This document shows, piece by piece, positions 38,891-46,905 of a stretch of 64,000 nucleotides of DNA (position 1 is the first letter of the stretch; each line of letters opens with the position of its first letter). The notes below the pieces were generated by a model that was not told the origin of the DNA, did no database searches, and saw only the letters and a program-made list of their open reading frames with translations. The position numbers and the translations under genes were made by a program. The DNA lies in assembly GCF_023283925.1 (NCBI RefSeq), contig NZ_JAKIKX010000001.1:930001-994000 (forward strand), written 5' to 3'. This stretch comes from Shewanella marisflavi. Its GTDB lineage: Bacteria > Pseudomonadota > Gammaproteobacteria > Enterobacterales > Shewanellaceae.

Positions 38891-40622
38891 TGCCCGGCTC
38901 CACTGGATTGCCATGCATGTCGAAATAGGGCCACATCTTGTCTGTGGTCTGACCGCCCAGTAGCATGGGTAATACATCGTGCCTAGCGTCAATTTCTAGG
39001 TGCAGCAGCATAGGTGCATCAGATTTGACAAATGTGCTGAGGGCAGACTGAATGTCATCTTTTACGCCACAGTGTATGGCCTTTATGCCATAGCCCTTGG
39101 CTATGGTGGCAAAGTCAGGTGAGCATTTGTTACCACATGCCGTATCCGTTTCCCAGTTCATTAACTGGAACTGGGAAACTAGCCCCAGCCTGTGATTGTC
39201 GAGCACCAGAATTTTCACCTTGAGCCCGAGCTCCGCTATCATACCGAGTTCTTGAATATTCATCTGTAGTGAGCCGTCTCCGGCAACACAGAGTACAGTG
39301 CTTTGTGGCGAATGAATCGCGGCGCCTATGGCTGTTGGGAGATCATATCCCATGGTGCCGTGACCTGCTGAGGTCATCAGACGCCGTCCTGGTAAGACAA
39401 AGCGGAAATGTCTGGCGACCCAGTGCTGGTGCGCGCCAACGCCTGTGGTCACAATAGTCTCTCTAGGCAGAGTTTCGCTCAGGTATTCCAGTACCGCCTT
39501 AGGGGCCGCCCCGGGATATTCTGGGTATGGCCAGCATAGGTTTTTTCGCCAGTTGCAGATTTTCTCCTGCCAAGGGGAAATATCGGCAATTTCGCAGCTC
39601 GGCAAGGCCTGCACTAATGCCTGTAACACTGGCGCAAGTTCAGAACATAGCCCCTGATGATGGGCAATACGGCTATGGGCAAGCTCATTTTCATCAAGAT
39701 CGATCCTGAAAATTTGTGCCTGCTTGGCAAATTCGGATTTCAGCGTGCCCGTTTGGCGAACATCTAGGCGTGAGCCGAGAACTAATAGAAGATCTGACTC
39801 AGCTATGGCATTACCCGCAAGCTGGCTGCCGGTGTGCCCATGAAATCCAAGACAGCCTGGATCTTCTGAGTCGAGCGTTCCAACTCCCAGCAGGCTATGA
39901 CTTACCGGTGCGGGCCAATAGCTACGAATTTTCTTAAGTAAGTCAGCGTGCTTGCCACTGGCCATGCCATTACCACATATGATGACAGGCTGGTGAGCCG
40001 ATTTGATGGCTTCGAGTAGCTTGTTGAGGTAACTCTCAATCGGCACGCTGGCCGTTGGTAGAGCAGAACGAGGCAGAATAATACTTTCAAATGCGCTTCG
40101 TTGAACATCCATTGGAAGGTCAATTGACACAGGTCCCATGCGACCATTGCTGGCAATCTGCCAGGCTTGCGGGAGAACCTCGACTAATTCAGCGACAGTT
40201 TTGGGTTGGAACTGCGCCTTGGTTATGGGCTTCATTAGTGAAGGAGTATCTACCTCCTGAAAACCGGACTGGCGCACCGGCTTACTGCCGTTTAAATCAC
40301 CGGTACCGACCTGGCCGGTAAAGACCAAGAGAGGAATGCCGTCGAAGTAGGCATCAGCAACAGGGGTGAGTACATTGGTAACCCCAGGACCCGAGGTGAC
40401 GGCCACTATGCCGGGTAAACCTGTTAACTTAGCCTGAGCCAGTGCGGCGTAACCAGCTCCCTGTTCGTGTCTCGAGGTATAAACCCTGACATTAAAACGG
40501 CCGCAAGCATCCAGCAATGGTGCTATGGTGCCGCCGGGATAATTGTGCAGCGAACGTATCCCTTGGCTGGCCAAGAACTGAATAACGGCGTCTGCTGCAA
40601 CCTTGATGACAGGGTGGTTCAT
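38883..40622 (-). CDS. Acetolactate-synthase-like ThDP enzyme
   Basis: A 579-residue enzyme of the acetolactate synthase family: Glu53 in SRHEQGAGYAA (cofactor activation), FQEVDTPSLMKPITK (central FAD-type domain marker) and the ThDP motif GDGS (449-452) through Asn476. It is unlikely to be housekeeping IlvB because no small subunit accompanies it and it overlaps sugar genes. The related enzyme YerE adds a two-carbon unit from pyruvate to CDP-3,6-dideoxy-4-ketoglucose in yersiniose synthesis; with rfbFGH nearby this is the best-supported hypothesis. An alternative is making an acyl substituent. It overlaps the PseI-like gene by four bases. Confidence 0.82.
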   Translation of the reverse strand: MNHPVIKVAADAVIQFLASQGIRSLHNYPGGTIAPLLDACGRFNVRVYTSRHEQGAGYAALAQAKLTGLPGIVAVTSGPGVTNVLTPVADAYFDGIPLLVFTGQVGTGDLNGSKPVRQSGFQEVDTPSLMKPITKAQFQPKTVAELVEVLPQAWQIASNGRMGPVSIDLPMDVQRSAFESIILPRSALPTASVPIESYLNKLLEAIKSAHQPVIICGNGMASGKHADLLKKIRSYWPAPVSHSLLGVGTLDSEDPGCLGFHGHTGSQLAGNAIAESDLLLVLGSRLDVRQTGTLKSEFAKQAQIFRIDLDENELAHSRIAHHQGLCSELAPVLQALVQALPSCEIADISPWQEKICNWRKNLCWPYPEYPGAAPKAVLEYLSETLPRETIVTTGVGAHQHWVARHFRFVLPGRRLMTSAGHGTMGYDLPTAIGAAIHSPQSTVLCVAGDGSLQMNIQELGMIAELGLKVKILVLDNHRLGLVSQFQLMNWETDTACGNKCSPDFATIAKGYGIKAIHCGVKDDIQSALSTFVKSDAPMLLHLEIDARHDVLPMLLGGQTTDKMWPYFDMHGNPVEPGNE

Positions 40623-41491
40623 TCATTAACTCCAAAAGTATCTCTGATATGTTTTAGCGGTCTCAAACCATCTTTGGGATCGGCGCGCCAGTCACGATCC
40701 GGGGCTTCACTGGGTACCAGTCGTTTTTCCGCTTGGCCATCGATAAACTGGGCTTCTCGGCATTCTGCTATTACCGGTTGTATTTGTTGAGGTAACCAGC
40801 AGTGCCCGGCGGCATATTCGGCCCCTTGTTCGTCGAGATCGATGTGAAATTCAATGCAATCAGCTTGCCAACGATTGACGGCGCGGCGGATGACGGCCGG
40901 CTGCACACTATGATCGGACCAGCCGACCTTGACGCCATAGCGTTCCCGGAAAGTGCCTAGTACGGCAAGGTTACAGTCTGCCATTGGTGTAGGGTAAGCT
41001 GAAACGCAGTGAAGCAGGGTGATCTGCTGACATCCTGCCTCTTGTAGGGTCGCGATGGCGTGATCGATCTCCTCTAGGTTTGCCATGCCGGCAGAGATGA
41101 CCACAGGCTTACCGGTCTTTGCACAGGCGATAAGTAAGTCGTCCCATAACAATTCATAAGAGGCAATTTTGTAAAAATCGACATAGGGTGCCAGTTCTTT
41201 GACTGCATCTAGGTAAAAGGGCGTACAGGAAAATTGGATGCCATAGCTGTCACAACACCGTTTAAGCTCGGGTAAAAAACTAACGGGCAATTCCCATTGT
41301 TTTCGTGCTCTATGCATCTCGCTTCTAGCAAGAATTTCAGGGGCAAACAGTTGATCGATTTTAAACAGCTGAAATTTTACTGCATCGCAGCCTATGTCTG
41401 CCGATGCCTTGATAAATTCGAAACACCTGTCCAGATCTCTATGATGGTTACTCGAAACCTCGGCAATGAATATAGGTGCTTGTGTTGTCAT
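40619..41491 (-). CDS. pseI: NeuB/PseI-family nonulosonate synthase, lacking the C-terminal SAF domain
   Basis: A 290-residue synthase that would condense phosphoenolpyruvate with a 6-deoxy amino sugar. Family motifs are present: IAEVSSNHH near the start, DAVKFQLFKID, FYKIASYE, WSDHS and IEFHIDLD. NeuB/PseI/LegI proteins are usually 330-350 residues with a C-terminal SAF (antifreeze-like) domain that closes the active site of the partner subunit; this protein ends right after the barrel. The ATG at 41491 is chosen over a TTG at 41503; the ribosome binding site is weak. A pseudaminate role follows from pseB/pseC and the PseG-like fusion, and substrate identity is uncertain. Confidence 0.8.
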   Translation of the reverse strand: MTTQAPIFIAEVSSNHHRDLDRCFEFIKASADIGCDAVKFQLFKIDQLFAPEILARSEMHRARKQWELPVSFLPELKRCCDSYGIQFSCTPFYLDAVKELAPYVDFYKIASYELLWDDLLIACAKTGKPVVISAGMANLEEIDHAIATLQEAGCQQITLLHCVSAYPTPMADCNLAVLGTFRERYGVKVGWSDHSVQPAVIRRAVNRWQADCIEFHIDLDEQGAEYAAGHCWLPQQIQPVIAECREAQFIDGQAEKRLVPSEAPDRDWRADPKDGLRPLKHIRDTFGVNE

Positions 41492-41566
41492 AATTGCCCA
41501 CAATATCTTGGTTAAAGTTAATAATGTAATTGCTGATAATAACTGCTTTTAAATGGGGGTTAACTA

Positions 41567-41800
41567 TTAAAAGAGTTGAGGTAACTCATATTCTAAATAA
41601 TCTGCCAGTGCGAGCCAGTCCTGCCTTTCCTGAGCTTGTAGCATAGGTGAGATTATCTGGCCAAATGATGCCTGTCGAATAATTTCAGGATATTGCTTCT
41701 CTATCTCGTCGATGCATTGGCGCAGTGCTGCCGAGCCCTCGGCTTCGTGGCCTAATCGGTATAGATGCGCCGTGTTAATAAAAGATTCAATTATATTCAT
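41567..41800 (-). CDS. Hypothetical 77-residue protein
   Basis: Not recognised. A small, acidic, alpha-helical protein (MNIIESFINTAHLYRLGHEAEG... to LEYELPQLF) without a signal or span. It overlaps the preceding maf2 gene by four bases, so it is real and translationally coupled. Helices resemble a single TPR-like unit. It may be a Maf partner or chaperone; no evidence decides. Confidence 0.7.
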   Translation of the reverse strand: MNIIESFINTAHLYRLGHEAEGSAALRQCIDEIEKQYPEIIRQASFGQIISPMLQAQERQDWLALADYLEYELPQLF

Positions 41801-43125
41801 ACACTAGGATCCTTGTATTCGGTTCCCTGTATATCGGCCCCTGAGAGGCTGGCGCGATAGAAGGTAATTTCGGGGTGCCTAGCGATATAGAGTTCTAAAT
41901 ATCTCAGATAGGCTCTTAGATTCAGATCAGTTGCTATTCGATTACCATGGCCATCGAGCACCCAGTGTTGGGCGGATTTCCTTATGTTATCGATTGCCGA
42001 CACCCAAGCTCGCGTTTCACCATCCTCTTGCTTGAATGAGTGAGAGCTCCAAAAAGCATGGCTCTTGCCGTGGCAATAGCCGAAGTCGCAGCCAAATAAG
42101 GTGATCTGCTTAGCCTTCAAATTAACCGCTAAATCTATGGCAGGGTGGATTACGCTACCACTGATATAGAGTCTCAATTTTGGATATTGCTGAGCCAAGG
42201 CGTCGTAGACACTGCTCTCACCATAGGCAATGAACCTAGGTCCTCGCCAGGTTTCTAAAACCCTTGGGTTTGCCTTGGGAAAATACACCAGCTTAATGTC
42301 GTCAGTGTCCTCGAGCGGAAGATGATAGCTATCGATGAGGCTGTCGATGGTGACGATAATATCGGGTCTGATATCGTTGTGGATTAGCCCCTTGAGCGCC
42401 GTATCGGCCGCAATCATCACAGGCTTATTGGGCTGTTTACAGAGTGCTCTGAGGTAATTGTAGTGCTCTTCAAGCGAGGGGCCGCTACCTATCACAATAG
42501 CCTCTTCGGTTCTCATCGTCTCAATCAGCGAGGCGGCATCGGGATCTTTGATGATCAGCGCCTCGTTGCACTTAAATCTTTCCTGGGTTAAAGGGTCATC
42601 AAACCTATGTCGCTTATTGGCAAAATCTTGGTTTAGCTCTATGACCAATAGATCCCTAAGCCTAGCGTGGGCCTCGTCGCAAAGTGATAGTTCGGGGGTA
42701 ATCGCGACATAGGGATAATCCAGTCTGGCATCGGGGTTAAGGGATAGGCTCACACTTGGGTGATTTAACCATTCACTCTGATCCGTATAGGCTAACACTA
42801 AGGCCAATACCGCTAAGTTCAAGATGCAAACTTTGATCTGGCTATATTGAGGATTGTCAATCAGTAAGCTAGGTACATCGCCCATGCCTATACCGTACAC
42901 AGTGACTTGCTTGCAGTCGTTAGGAAGTTGCTCGATAAATAGACGTGCTTCAGCCATTCTGTTGTGGCGGCTACTGAGCTGTATGCCGTTAACGCTAATG
43001 GTTTGATTTTGGCCGGTAACGAGAGCTGCGTCTAAATGATCAAAAGATGCGTGTTGAAGTGCAGAGGCAATAATTGGCCAACGCTGGCTGATGATGTTGA
43101 GATTTGCATTAAAAAGCTCAGTCAT
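41797..43125 (-). CDS. maf2: Maf-type motility accessory glycosyltransferase (small)
   Basis: A 442-residue DUF115 protein. The core begins with IVIGSGPSLEEHYNYL near residue 213 and includes IIVTIDSLIDSY and FGCDFGYCHGKSHAFWSSH. It lacks the long C-terminal TPR tail of maf1, so the two are not simple duplicates. The ATG at 43125 is eight bases after AAGGGA; a GTG at 43131 is too close to that site. It starts the eleven-gene minus-strand operon and is the right bookend of the island. Confidence 0.87.
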   Translation of the reverse strand: MTELFNANLNIISQRWPIIASALQHASFDHLDAALVTGQNQTISVNGIQLSSRHNRMAEARLFIEQLPNDCKQVTVYGIGMGDVPSLLIDNPQYSQIKVCILNLAVLALVLAYTDQSEWLNHPSVSLSLNPDARLDYPYVAITPELSLCDEAHARLRDLLVIELNQDFANKRHRFDDPLTQERFKCNEALIIKDPDAASLIETMRTEEAIVIGSGPSLEEHYNYLRALCKQPNKPVMIAADTALKGLIHNDIRPDIIVTIDSLIDSYHLPLEDTDDIKLVYFPKANPRVLETWRGPRFIAYGESSVYDALAQQYPKLRLYISGSVIHPAIDLAVNLKAKQITLFGCDFGYCHGKSHAFWSSHSFKQEDGETRAWVSAIDNIRKSAQHWVLDGHGNRIATDLNLRAYLRYLELYIARHPEITFYRASLSGADIQGTEYKDPSV

Positions 43126-43175
43126 TGACACTGTCCCTTGAAGTCATGCTTCATATTATAGGTAAGTTCACTAAC

Positions 43176-43251
43176 TGGTCTCCCCACAGGGACTCGAACC
43201 CCGATCGATCGCTTAGGAGGCGACTGCTCTATCCTGTTGAGCTATAGGGAG
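43176..43251 (-). tRNA. tRNA-Arg (anticodon CCU)
   Basis: A full 76-base tRNA with encoded CCA. The acceptor arm is CTCCCTA paired with TGGGGAG, the D arm starts GCTC, the anticodon loop is CTCCTAA with CCT at positions 34-36, and the T arm is CGGGG-TTCGAGT-CCCTG. It reads AGG codons. Its 3' end faces the glycosylation island. I saw no second copy of the 3' end elsewhere in the window. Confidence 0.96.
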
Positions 43252-43328
43252 ACGCAAGTGATTATACTGTTTTTCATCACGATGAAAAGGCTTTAGATTT
43301 AGTTGCTTAATTAGTGCGCTAAACCAAG

Positions 43329-44477
43329 CTAGATTTTAATCGCGATGTCGTTAATTTGTATGTTGATGGCCCCATTGGCACCTTGCAACAGTGCGGTAGC
43401 GCTCTCTTGGGTGACCTGTTCTATGGTTATTTTTGCGCGAGATTCGCTGGCAACCGCGCGCATATTATCCAGGCGGTCTGGCAGATTTTGCTGAAGTACC
43501 AATTGGAACTTATCACCGACTTTAACGCCATGGTTACGGCCCAGATTGATGATCACCCGGTTATCGACGCGTGAAACCACTTGTCCCAATAAGGGACGGC
43601 AGTTGAGCACCTTGTCGATATCCTCACCGGCTTGGCTCAATAGGGTTTCGATATTCTTGCCATAGCTAGAGGCCCAGAAACGATTGCTTTGGGCCGGTAC
43701 TGTGGCCTGACGCTCAAATTCCCATGGCGCTGGAGCATCATAGTACTCACTCCAGATTTGTTCGCCGCTGATACCATGGTAAAGAGAAAGCCTTAGCTGA
43801 AATTGACGCTGAGGGTAGTTGTTCCACATTCCAAAAAGACCGCTTTCTACAGGCTCTGTTGATATATCAAGAATTTCGGGTAGCAATATATATTGGCTGT
43901 CGGTGATCTCGCTGAGCCAGCTGGGGAGTCGGTAGCCACGAATGTCGATCAAAGACTGCTCAATATCGAGTCGCTCATTGGCATGAACATGGGCAAAGCT
44001 TGCTTTACCTTCACGATCTATAATGGTGCCAAGTTTTTCAGACAGCGCCTTTTCAAAGTTTCCCAAATTGCCATACCTTAATTGGGTTCGATCGGCGATT
44101 TGTGCCTGAGGCACTAAAATTGCAGCTTTAAGCTGTGGTTGACAGCTGGGGAGGTCATTGTTTTGCATCACGTCGACGCGCAGCTTCAGGGTCAGTTTGT
44201 CGCCTTGGATCTGCTCGCTGATCAGCTCGACCTGACCCTGCTGGCTCAGGGAAAGCTCGGTTTGAGTGAGTTGACCATTTTGGGTGCGCTGCACGCTGGT
44301 AAACTGGCCGCCAGAGCGTAATGTGACATAGCTTAGAGCCTGTGCAATGGCATCTTCGCGGGCCTTAGTAATATTGCCGTTGATGATTTTGGCTTCGCCC
44401 TCAGCCTCTAGCCACTGCGCCATCACATGAGTGTGAAAGCTGGCAAGTAACAGCAATATTAAGTGGAGTCGTTTCAT
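43329..44477 (-). CDS. flgT: Flagellar assembly protein FlgT
   Basis: FlgT is a periplasmic H-ring protein that supports the sheathed or polar flagellar basal body of Vibrio and related genera. The 382-residue protein has a signal peptide (about residues 1-20, ending HVMAQ), then WLEAEGEAKIINGNITKAREDAIAQALSYVTLRSGG, characteristic of the FlgT N-terminus, and a C-terminal GRNHGVKVGDKFQLV beta domain. It is divergent from flgOP across 318 bp. An imperfect sigma-54-like TTGGCAC lies upstream, but the -12 GC is missing. Confidence 0.9.
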   Translation of the reverse strand: MKRLHLILLLLASFHTHVMAQWLEAEGEAKIINGNITKAREDAIAQALSYVTLRSGGQFTSVQRTQNGQLTQTELSLSQQGQVELISEQIQGDKLTLKLRVDVMQNNDLPSCQPQLKAAILVPQAQIADRTQLRYGNLGNFEKALSEKLGTIIDREGKASFAHVHANERLDIEQSLIDIRGYRLPSWLSEITDSQYILLPEILDISTEPVESGLFGMWNNYPQRQFQLRLSLYHGISGEQIWSEYYDAPAPWEFERQATVPAQSNRFWASSYGKNIETLLSQAGEDIDKVLNCRPLLGQVVSRVDNRVIINLGRNHGVKVGDKFQLVLQQNLPDRLDNMRAVASESRAKITIEQVTQESATALLQGANGAINIQINDIAIKI

Positions 44478-44597
44478 TGTATCGTCTCAATTGAGCAGAT
44501 TAATCCAGTACGGGGTGCCAAAATGCTGACAGTTTCGCACCCTTTTTCATGTTCCTGATTGATGAATAAGCTCAAAGCAATATCCGTGCCTGAGTTT

Positions 44598-44618
44598 AAC
44601 CTCTCTGTCGGAGAGGTT
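44598..44618. promoter_or_regulatory. Eight-pair inverted repeat in the flgT-flgO spacer
   Basis: AACCTCTC, TGTCG, GAGAGGTT. It may be a hairpin in either transcript or an operator. No promoter element is clear in this 318-bp divergent region. Confidence 0.4.
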
Positions 44619-44793
44619 ATGCCATTCGATAGTACCTAGGCTTATGACTACGTCACTATGGGTTAATCTTGTATGAGCCAAAGTCGAGCAAGTCTTTGCG
44701 CGTAAGGAGAGCATCCATAGGTTATGGCATATATATTGCTGCATAATTGCCAATAGGTTTGGCTGGTCGAATATATGACGCCGCCAAGTTGGT

Positions 44794-44813
44794 ATATTGG
44801 TTCACGCCAATAT
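44794..44813. promoter_or_regulatory. Seven-pair inverted repeat before flgO
   Basis: ATATTGG, TTCACG, CCAATAT, ending 22 bases before the flgO start. The placement suits an operator or a hairpin near the ribosome binding site. No regulator is assigned. Confidence 0.45.
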
Positions 44814-44835
44814 CGAGAAACCATGGGACATCAAG

Positions 44836-45459
44836 ATGCGAAACGCTTTGATAATATCTTCCCTCATGCTGTTAGCAGCCTGTGCGGCAAATGAGAGTGA
44901 TACGCCGACTTTACAGAGCGGCAATAGTTTGCCTGCCAGTTCGGCAGTGATTCATTTGACCCAGCAGCTGGCTAATGAGCTGGTGCGTCAAAACGATCAG
45001 CTGACGCCCAAGCAGCCCCTGTTGGTTGCGACACCTGTATTATTGGACAACCTCAAGAGAACCAATGCACTGGGGTTACAGATACAGCAGGGATTGATCG
45101 CGGCCATGCACGACCATCAGTTTAATCTGGTGGATATTAACGTAGGTGAGAACCTGCGGGTGACTGAGCAGGGAGAGCTTATCTTGACCCGTGATTGGCG
45201 TCAGCTGCCGACGGATCTGCCCGTAGAGCATGTATTGGCCTCGACCATGAGCCTTAACCCCAATGGGGTGGTGATTAATAGTCGCATAGTGAATGTGACC
45301 AATAATCGCGTTGTTTCTGTGGCTGGCGCGAGTGTGGGTCAGTCAGAGCTGGCAGATTATCTTAGCCTGTCAGAAAAGGTGACTTCCCAAGGCGGTGTGC
45401 TTTTTCGTTACAGCGCCGAAGGGCAGGCTGATGTGCAGATTAAGGGGGTTAACCAATGA
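44836..45459 (+). CDS. flgO: Flagellar outer-membrane lipoprotein FlgO
   Basis: FlgO helps anchor the flagellum at the outer membrane in Vibrio-type systems. The 207-residue protein has a lipoprotein signal with LLAACAA (Cys near 16), then AVIHLTQQLANELVRQNDQL and a family-typical VEHVLASTMSLNPNGVVINSRIVN strand. The start is the ATG at 44836, preceded by GGGA; an in-frame start at 44797 would put extra residues before the signal peptide. It overlaps flgP by four bases. Confidence 0.88.
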   Translation: MRNALIISSLMLLAACAANESDTPTLQSGNSLPASSAVIHLTQQLANELVRQNDQLTPKQPLLVATPVLLDNLKRTNALGLQIQQGLIAAMHDHQFNLVDINVGENLRVTEQGELILTRDWRQLPTDLPVEHVLASTMSLNPNGVVINSRIVNVTNNRVVSVAGASVGQSELADYLSLSEKVTSQGGVLFRYSAEGQADVQIKGVNQ

Positions 45460-45902
45460 GAATCATGATAGTGGCATTGCTGCTTATGCTAGGTGGATGT
45501 GCCTCTCAAGATAGATATATCCAATGGGAAACCCAGGCGCCGGAGAGTTTTCCTAAATTAACCGCTATTGGTTATGCGCCGCTGGCGACCCAGCCAGCAA
45601 AAGAGGCCTCTCAACGGGTATTGATGGCTATGCAGGCGTCTAAGATAGCTGCCTACCGAGAGCTGGCCGAGCAGGTGTATGGCCAGCAGTTGTCAGCCTC
45701 GAGCAATGTAAAAGATTGGATGTTATCCGATGACAATATTCAGGCCTCGGTGAGCGGGGTGATTCGCGGCGCGAAGGTAGTGAAGAGTTATCCGGCTGGC
45801 GATCATTATGTCACTGAGCTTGAGCTTGATTTTCAGCAGGTTTGGGCCTTATACCAACAGCAGAATCGGCCGCAAACAGTGAAGGAAGTGACCTATTTTT
45901 AA
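45456..45902 (+). CDS. flgP: Flagellar lipoprotein FlgP
   Basis: FlgP is a companion outer-membrane lipoprotein needed for flagellar stability. The 148-residue protein has a lipoprotein signal with LLMLGGCAS, the LPP20-like domain (AIGYAPLATQPAKEASQRVLMAMQASKIAAYRELAEQVYG) and a short C-terminal tail. It overlaps flgO by four bases and is followed by a strong terminator. Confidence 0.9.
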   Translation: MRIMIVALLLMLGGCASQDRYIQWETQAPESFPKLTAIGYAPLATQPAKEASQRVLMAMQASKIAAYRELAEQVYGQQLSASSNVKDWMLSDDNIQASVSGVIRGAKVVKSYPAGDHYVTELELDFQQVWALYQQQNRPQTVKEVTYF

Positions 45903-45943
45903 GTGCGATAGGGAACTGAATTAGTCAACTACATCAGCCAAAT

Positions 45944-45971
45944 AAAAAAGCCTCTTTAAAGAGGCTTTTTT
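45944..45971. terminator. Terminator after flgP (bidirectional)
   Basis: A perfect 28-base palindrome AAAAAAGCCTCTTT/AAAGAGGCTTTTTT. It lies 41 bases past flgP and also lies downstream of the convergent flgN. Confidence 0.92.
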
Positions 45972-46029
45972 ATGTCTTCAGATTTACTATGAGCCGAGAC
46001 TTTTTGGAAATCTGGCTTCAGAGCAATAA

Positions 46030-46455
46030 CTAGGCTTTCAGGTTATTGCCAAGCGTCGAGATGGTCGAGGTCTTCCCCTTACCATCATAGGTCAGGCTGT
46101 TGGCGTTGCGACTTGCCTGTAGGGCCTGTGAGAATCGATTGACACTGGCCATGCTGTGTTCGATAAGCGCGGCATTTTGCTCATTAAGCTGTTTACATTC
46201 GGCCAATGCCTGCTTGGCGTCGTCAACTAACGCAATAAGCGCAGGCTCTTGAGTGAGCCTGCCTAGTTCAGGATGCGCAGCTAATTCGGTATCACCTAGT
46301 TTGATCTCATTTAACAACTCGGCTTTTTCATTAGCCAGACGCAACAGTTGATCGGCATCTTGCGCGATCAAGGCAGCTTTCTCTGACTCAATGGTTTGCT
46401 TTAAGTTGTCTAGCAATTTGTGTTGATTGGCGATGATATCGGTTATCTGCGTCAT
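46030..46455 (-). CDS. flgN: Flagellar chaperone FlgN
   Basis: FlgN is the export chaperone for the hook-filament junction proteins FlgK and FlgL. The 141-residue protein is almost entirely helical with heptad patterns (LDNLKQTIESEKAALIAQDADQLLRLANEKAELLNEIK) and ends in TISTLGNNLKA. It is paired with flgM six bases upstream on the same strand, the usual order. Confidence 0.85.
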   Translation of the reverse strand: MTQITDIIANQHKLLDNLKQTIESEKAALIAQDADQLLRLANEKAELLNEIKLGDTELAAHPELGRLTQEPALIALVDDAKQALAECKQLNEQNAALIEHSMASVNRFSQALQASRNANSLTYDGKGKTSTISTLGNNLKA

Positions 46456-46461
46456 AACGTC

Positions 46462-46785
46462 TTAGTTAAGATCCTGGAGTTCCTTTTCAAACTGGGCAAT
46501 ATTGCTGGCCAGTTTATCGGCATCTATTTTATAGCGCCCCTCAGCGATGGCGGTTTTGATCTGCTCAACCTTTTTAATATCGATTTCAGGAATATCGTTT
46601 AATTTGGCCTGTGCACTCTGGAGCTGCTGCGCCTGAGAGGTGATAGAGACAGAGTCACCCTTTATCGTATTTGATTGAGTGCTAGCAGTTGCAGCTGAGT
46701 CTTTGCCCAGTGACGCTTTGCTTGAATTGGCGCTGCCAATTCGACTGTTAGTATTTGTATTTACGTGTTTTATATCTATAGGCAT
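46462..46785 (-). CDS. flgM: Anti-sigma-28 factor FlgM
   Basis: FlgM holds FliA (sigma-28) inactive until the hook is done and is then exported. The 107-residue product has a disordered N-terminal half rich in Ser, Thr, Asn and a C-terminal FliA-binding part: DSVSITSQAQQLQSAQAKL and EIDIKKVEQIKTAIAEGRYKIDADKLASNI. The ATG at 46785 is the family start; a TTG four codons earlier is less likely. A sigma-28 promoter is seen upstream (46826-46852), so FlgM is autoregulated. Confidence 0.93.
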   Translation of the reverse strand: MPIDIKHVNTNTNSRIGSANSSKASLGKDSAATASTQSNTIKGDSVSITSQAQQLQSAQAKLNDIPEIDIKKVEQIKTAIAEGRYKIDADKLASNIAQFEKELQDLN

Positions 46786-46825
46786 TTTGGGGTCCAACTT
46801 ACATAAATGAGATCAACATACTTGT

Positions 46826-46852
46826 CTATCGGCACTCATGGTCAAAGCTTTA
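46826..46852 (-). promoter_or_regulatory. Sigma-28 (FliA) promoter of flgM
   Basis: On the minus strand TAAA (46852-46849), 15 bases, GCCGATAG (46833-46826). The gammaproteobacterial consensus is TAAA-N15-GCCGATAA, so seven of the eight -10 bases match. It lies 41 bases before the flgM start. Confidence 0.88.
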
Positions 46853-46905
46853 GCAATAAGTTTCAAAAAACAGTATAAATTTTTGCGTGTTAAAGGTCAT
46901 CAAGA

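Noticed and set aside
38883..40622. Housekeeping acetolactate synthase (ilvB/ilvI)
   Set aside because: No regulatory small subunit follows, and the gene overlaps sugar genes on both sides. A branched-chain amino acid role is unlikely.
44500..44530. Sigma-54-like TTGGCAC upstream of flgT on the minus strand
   Set aside because: The -12 element has TG where the nearly invariant GC should be, so it is not called a promoter.
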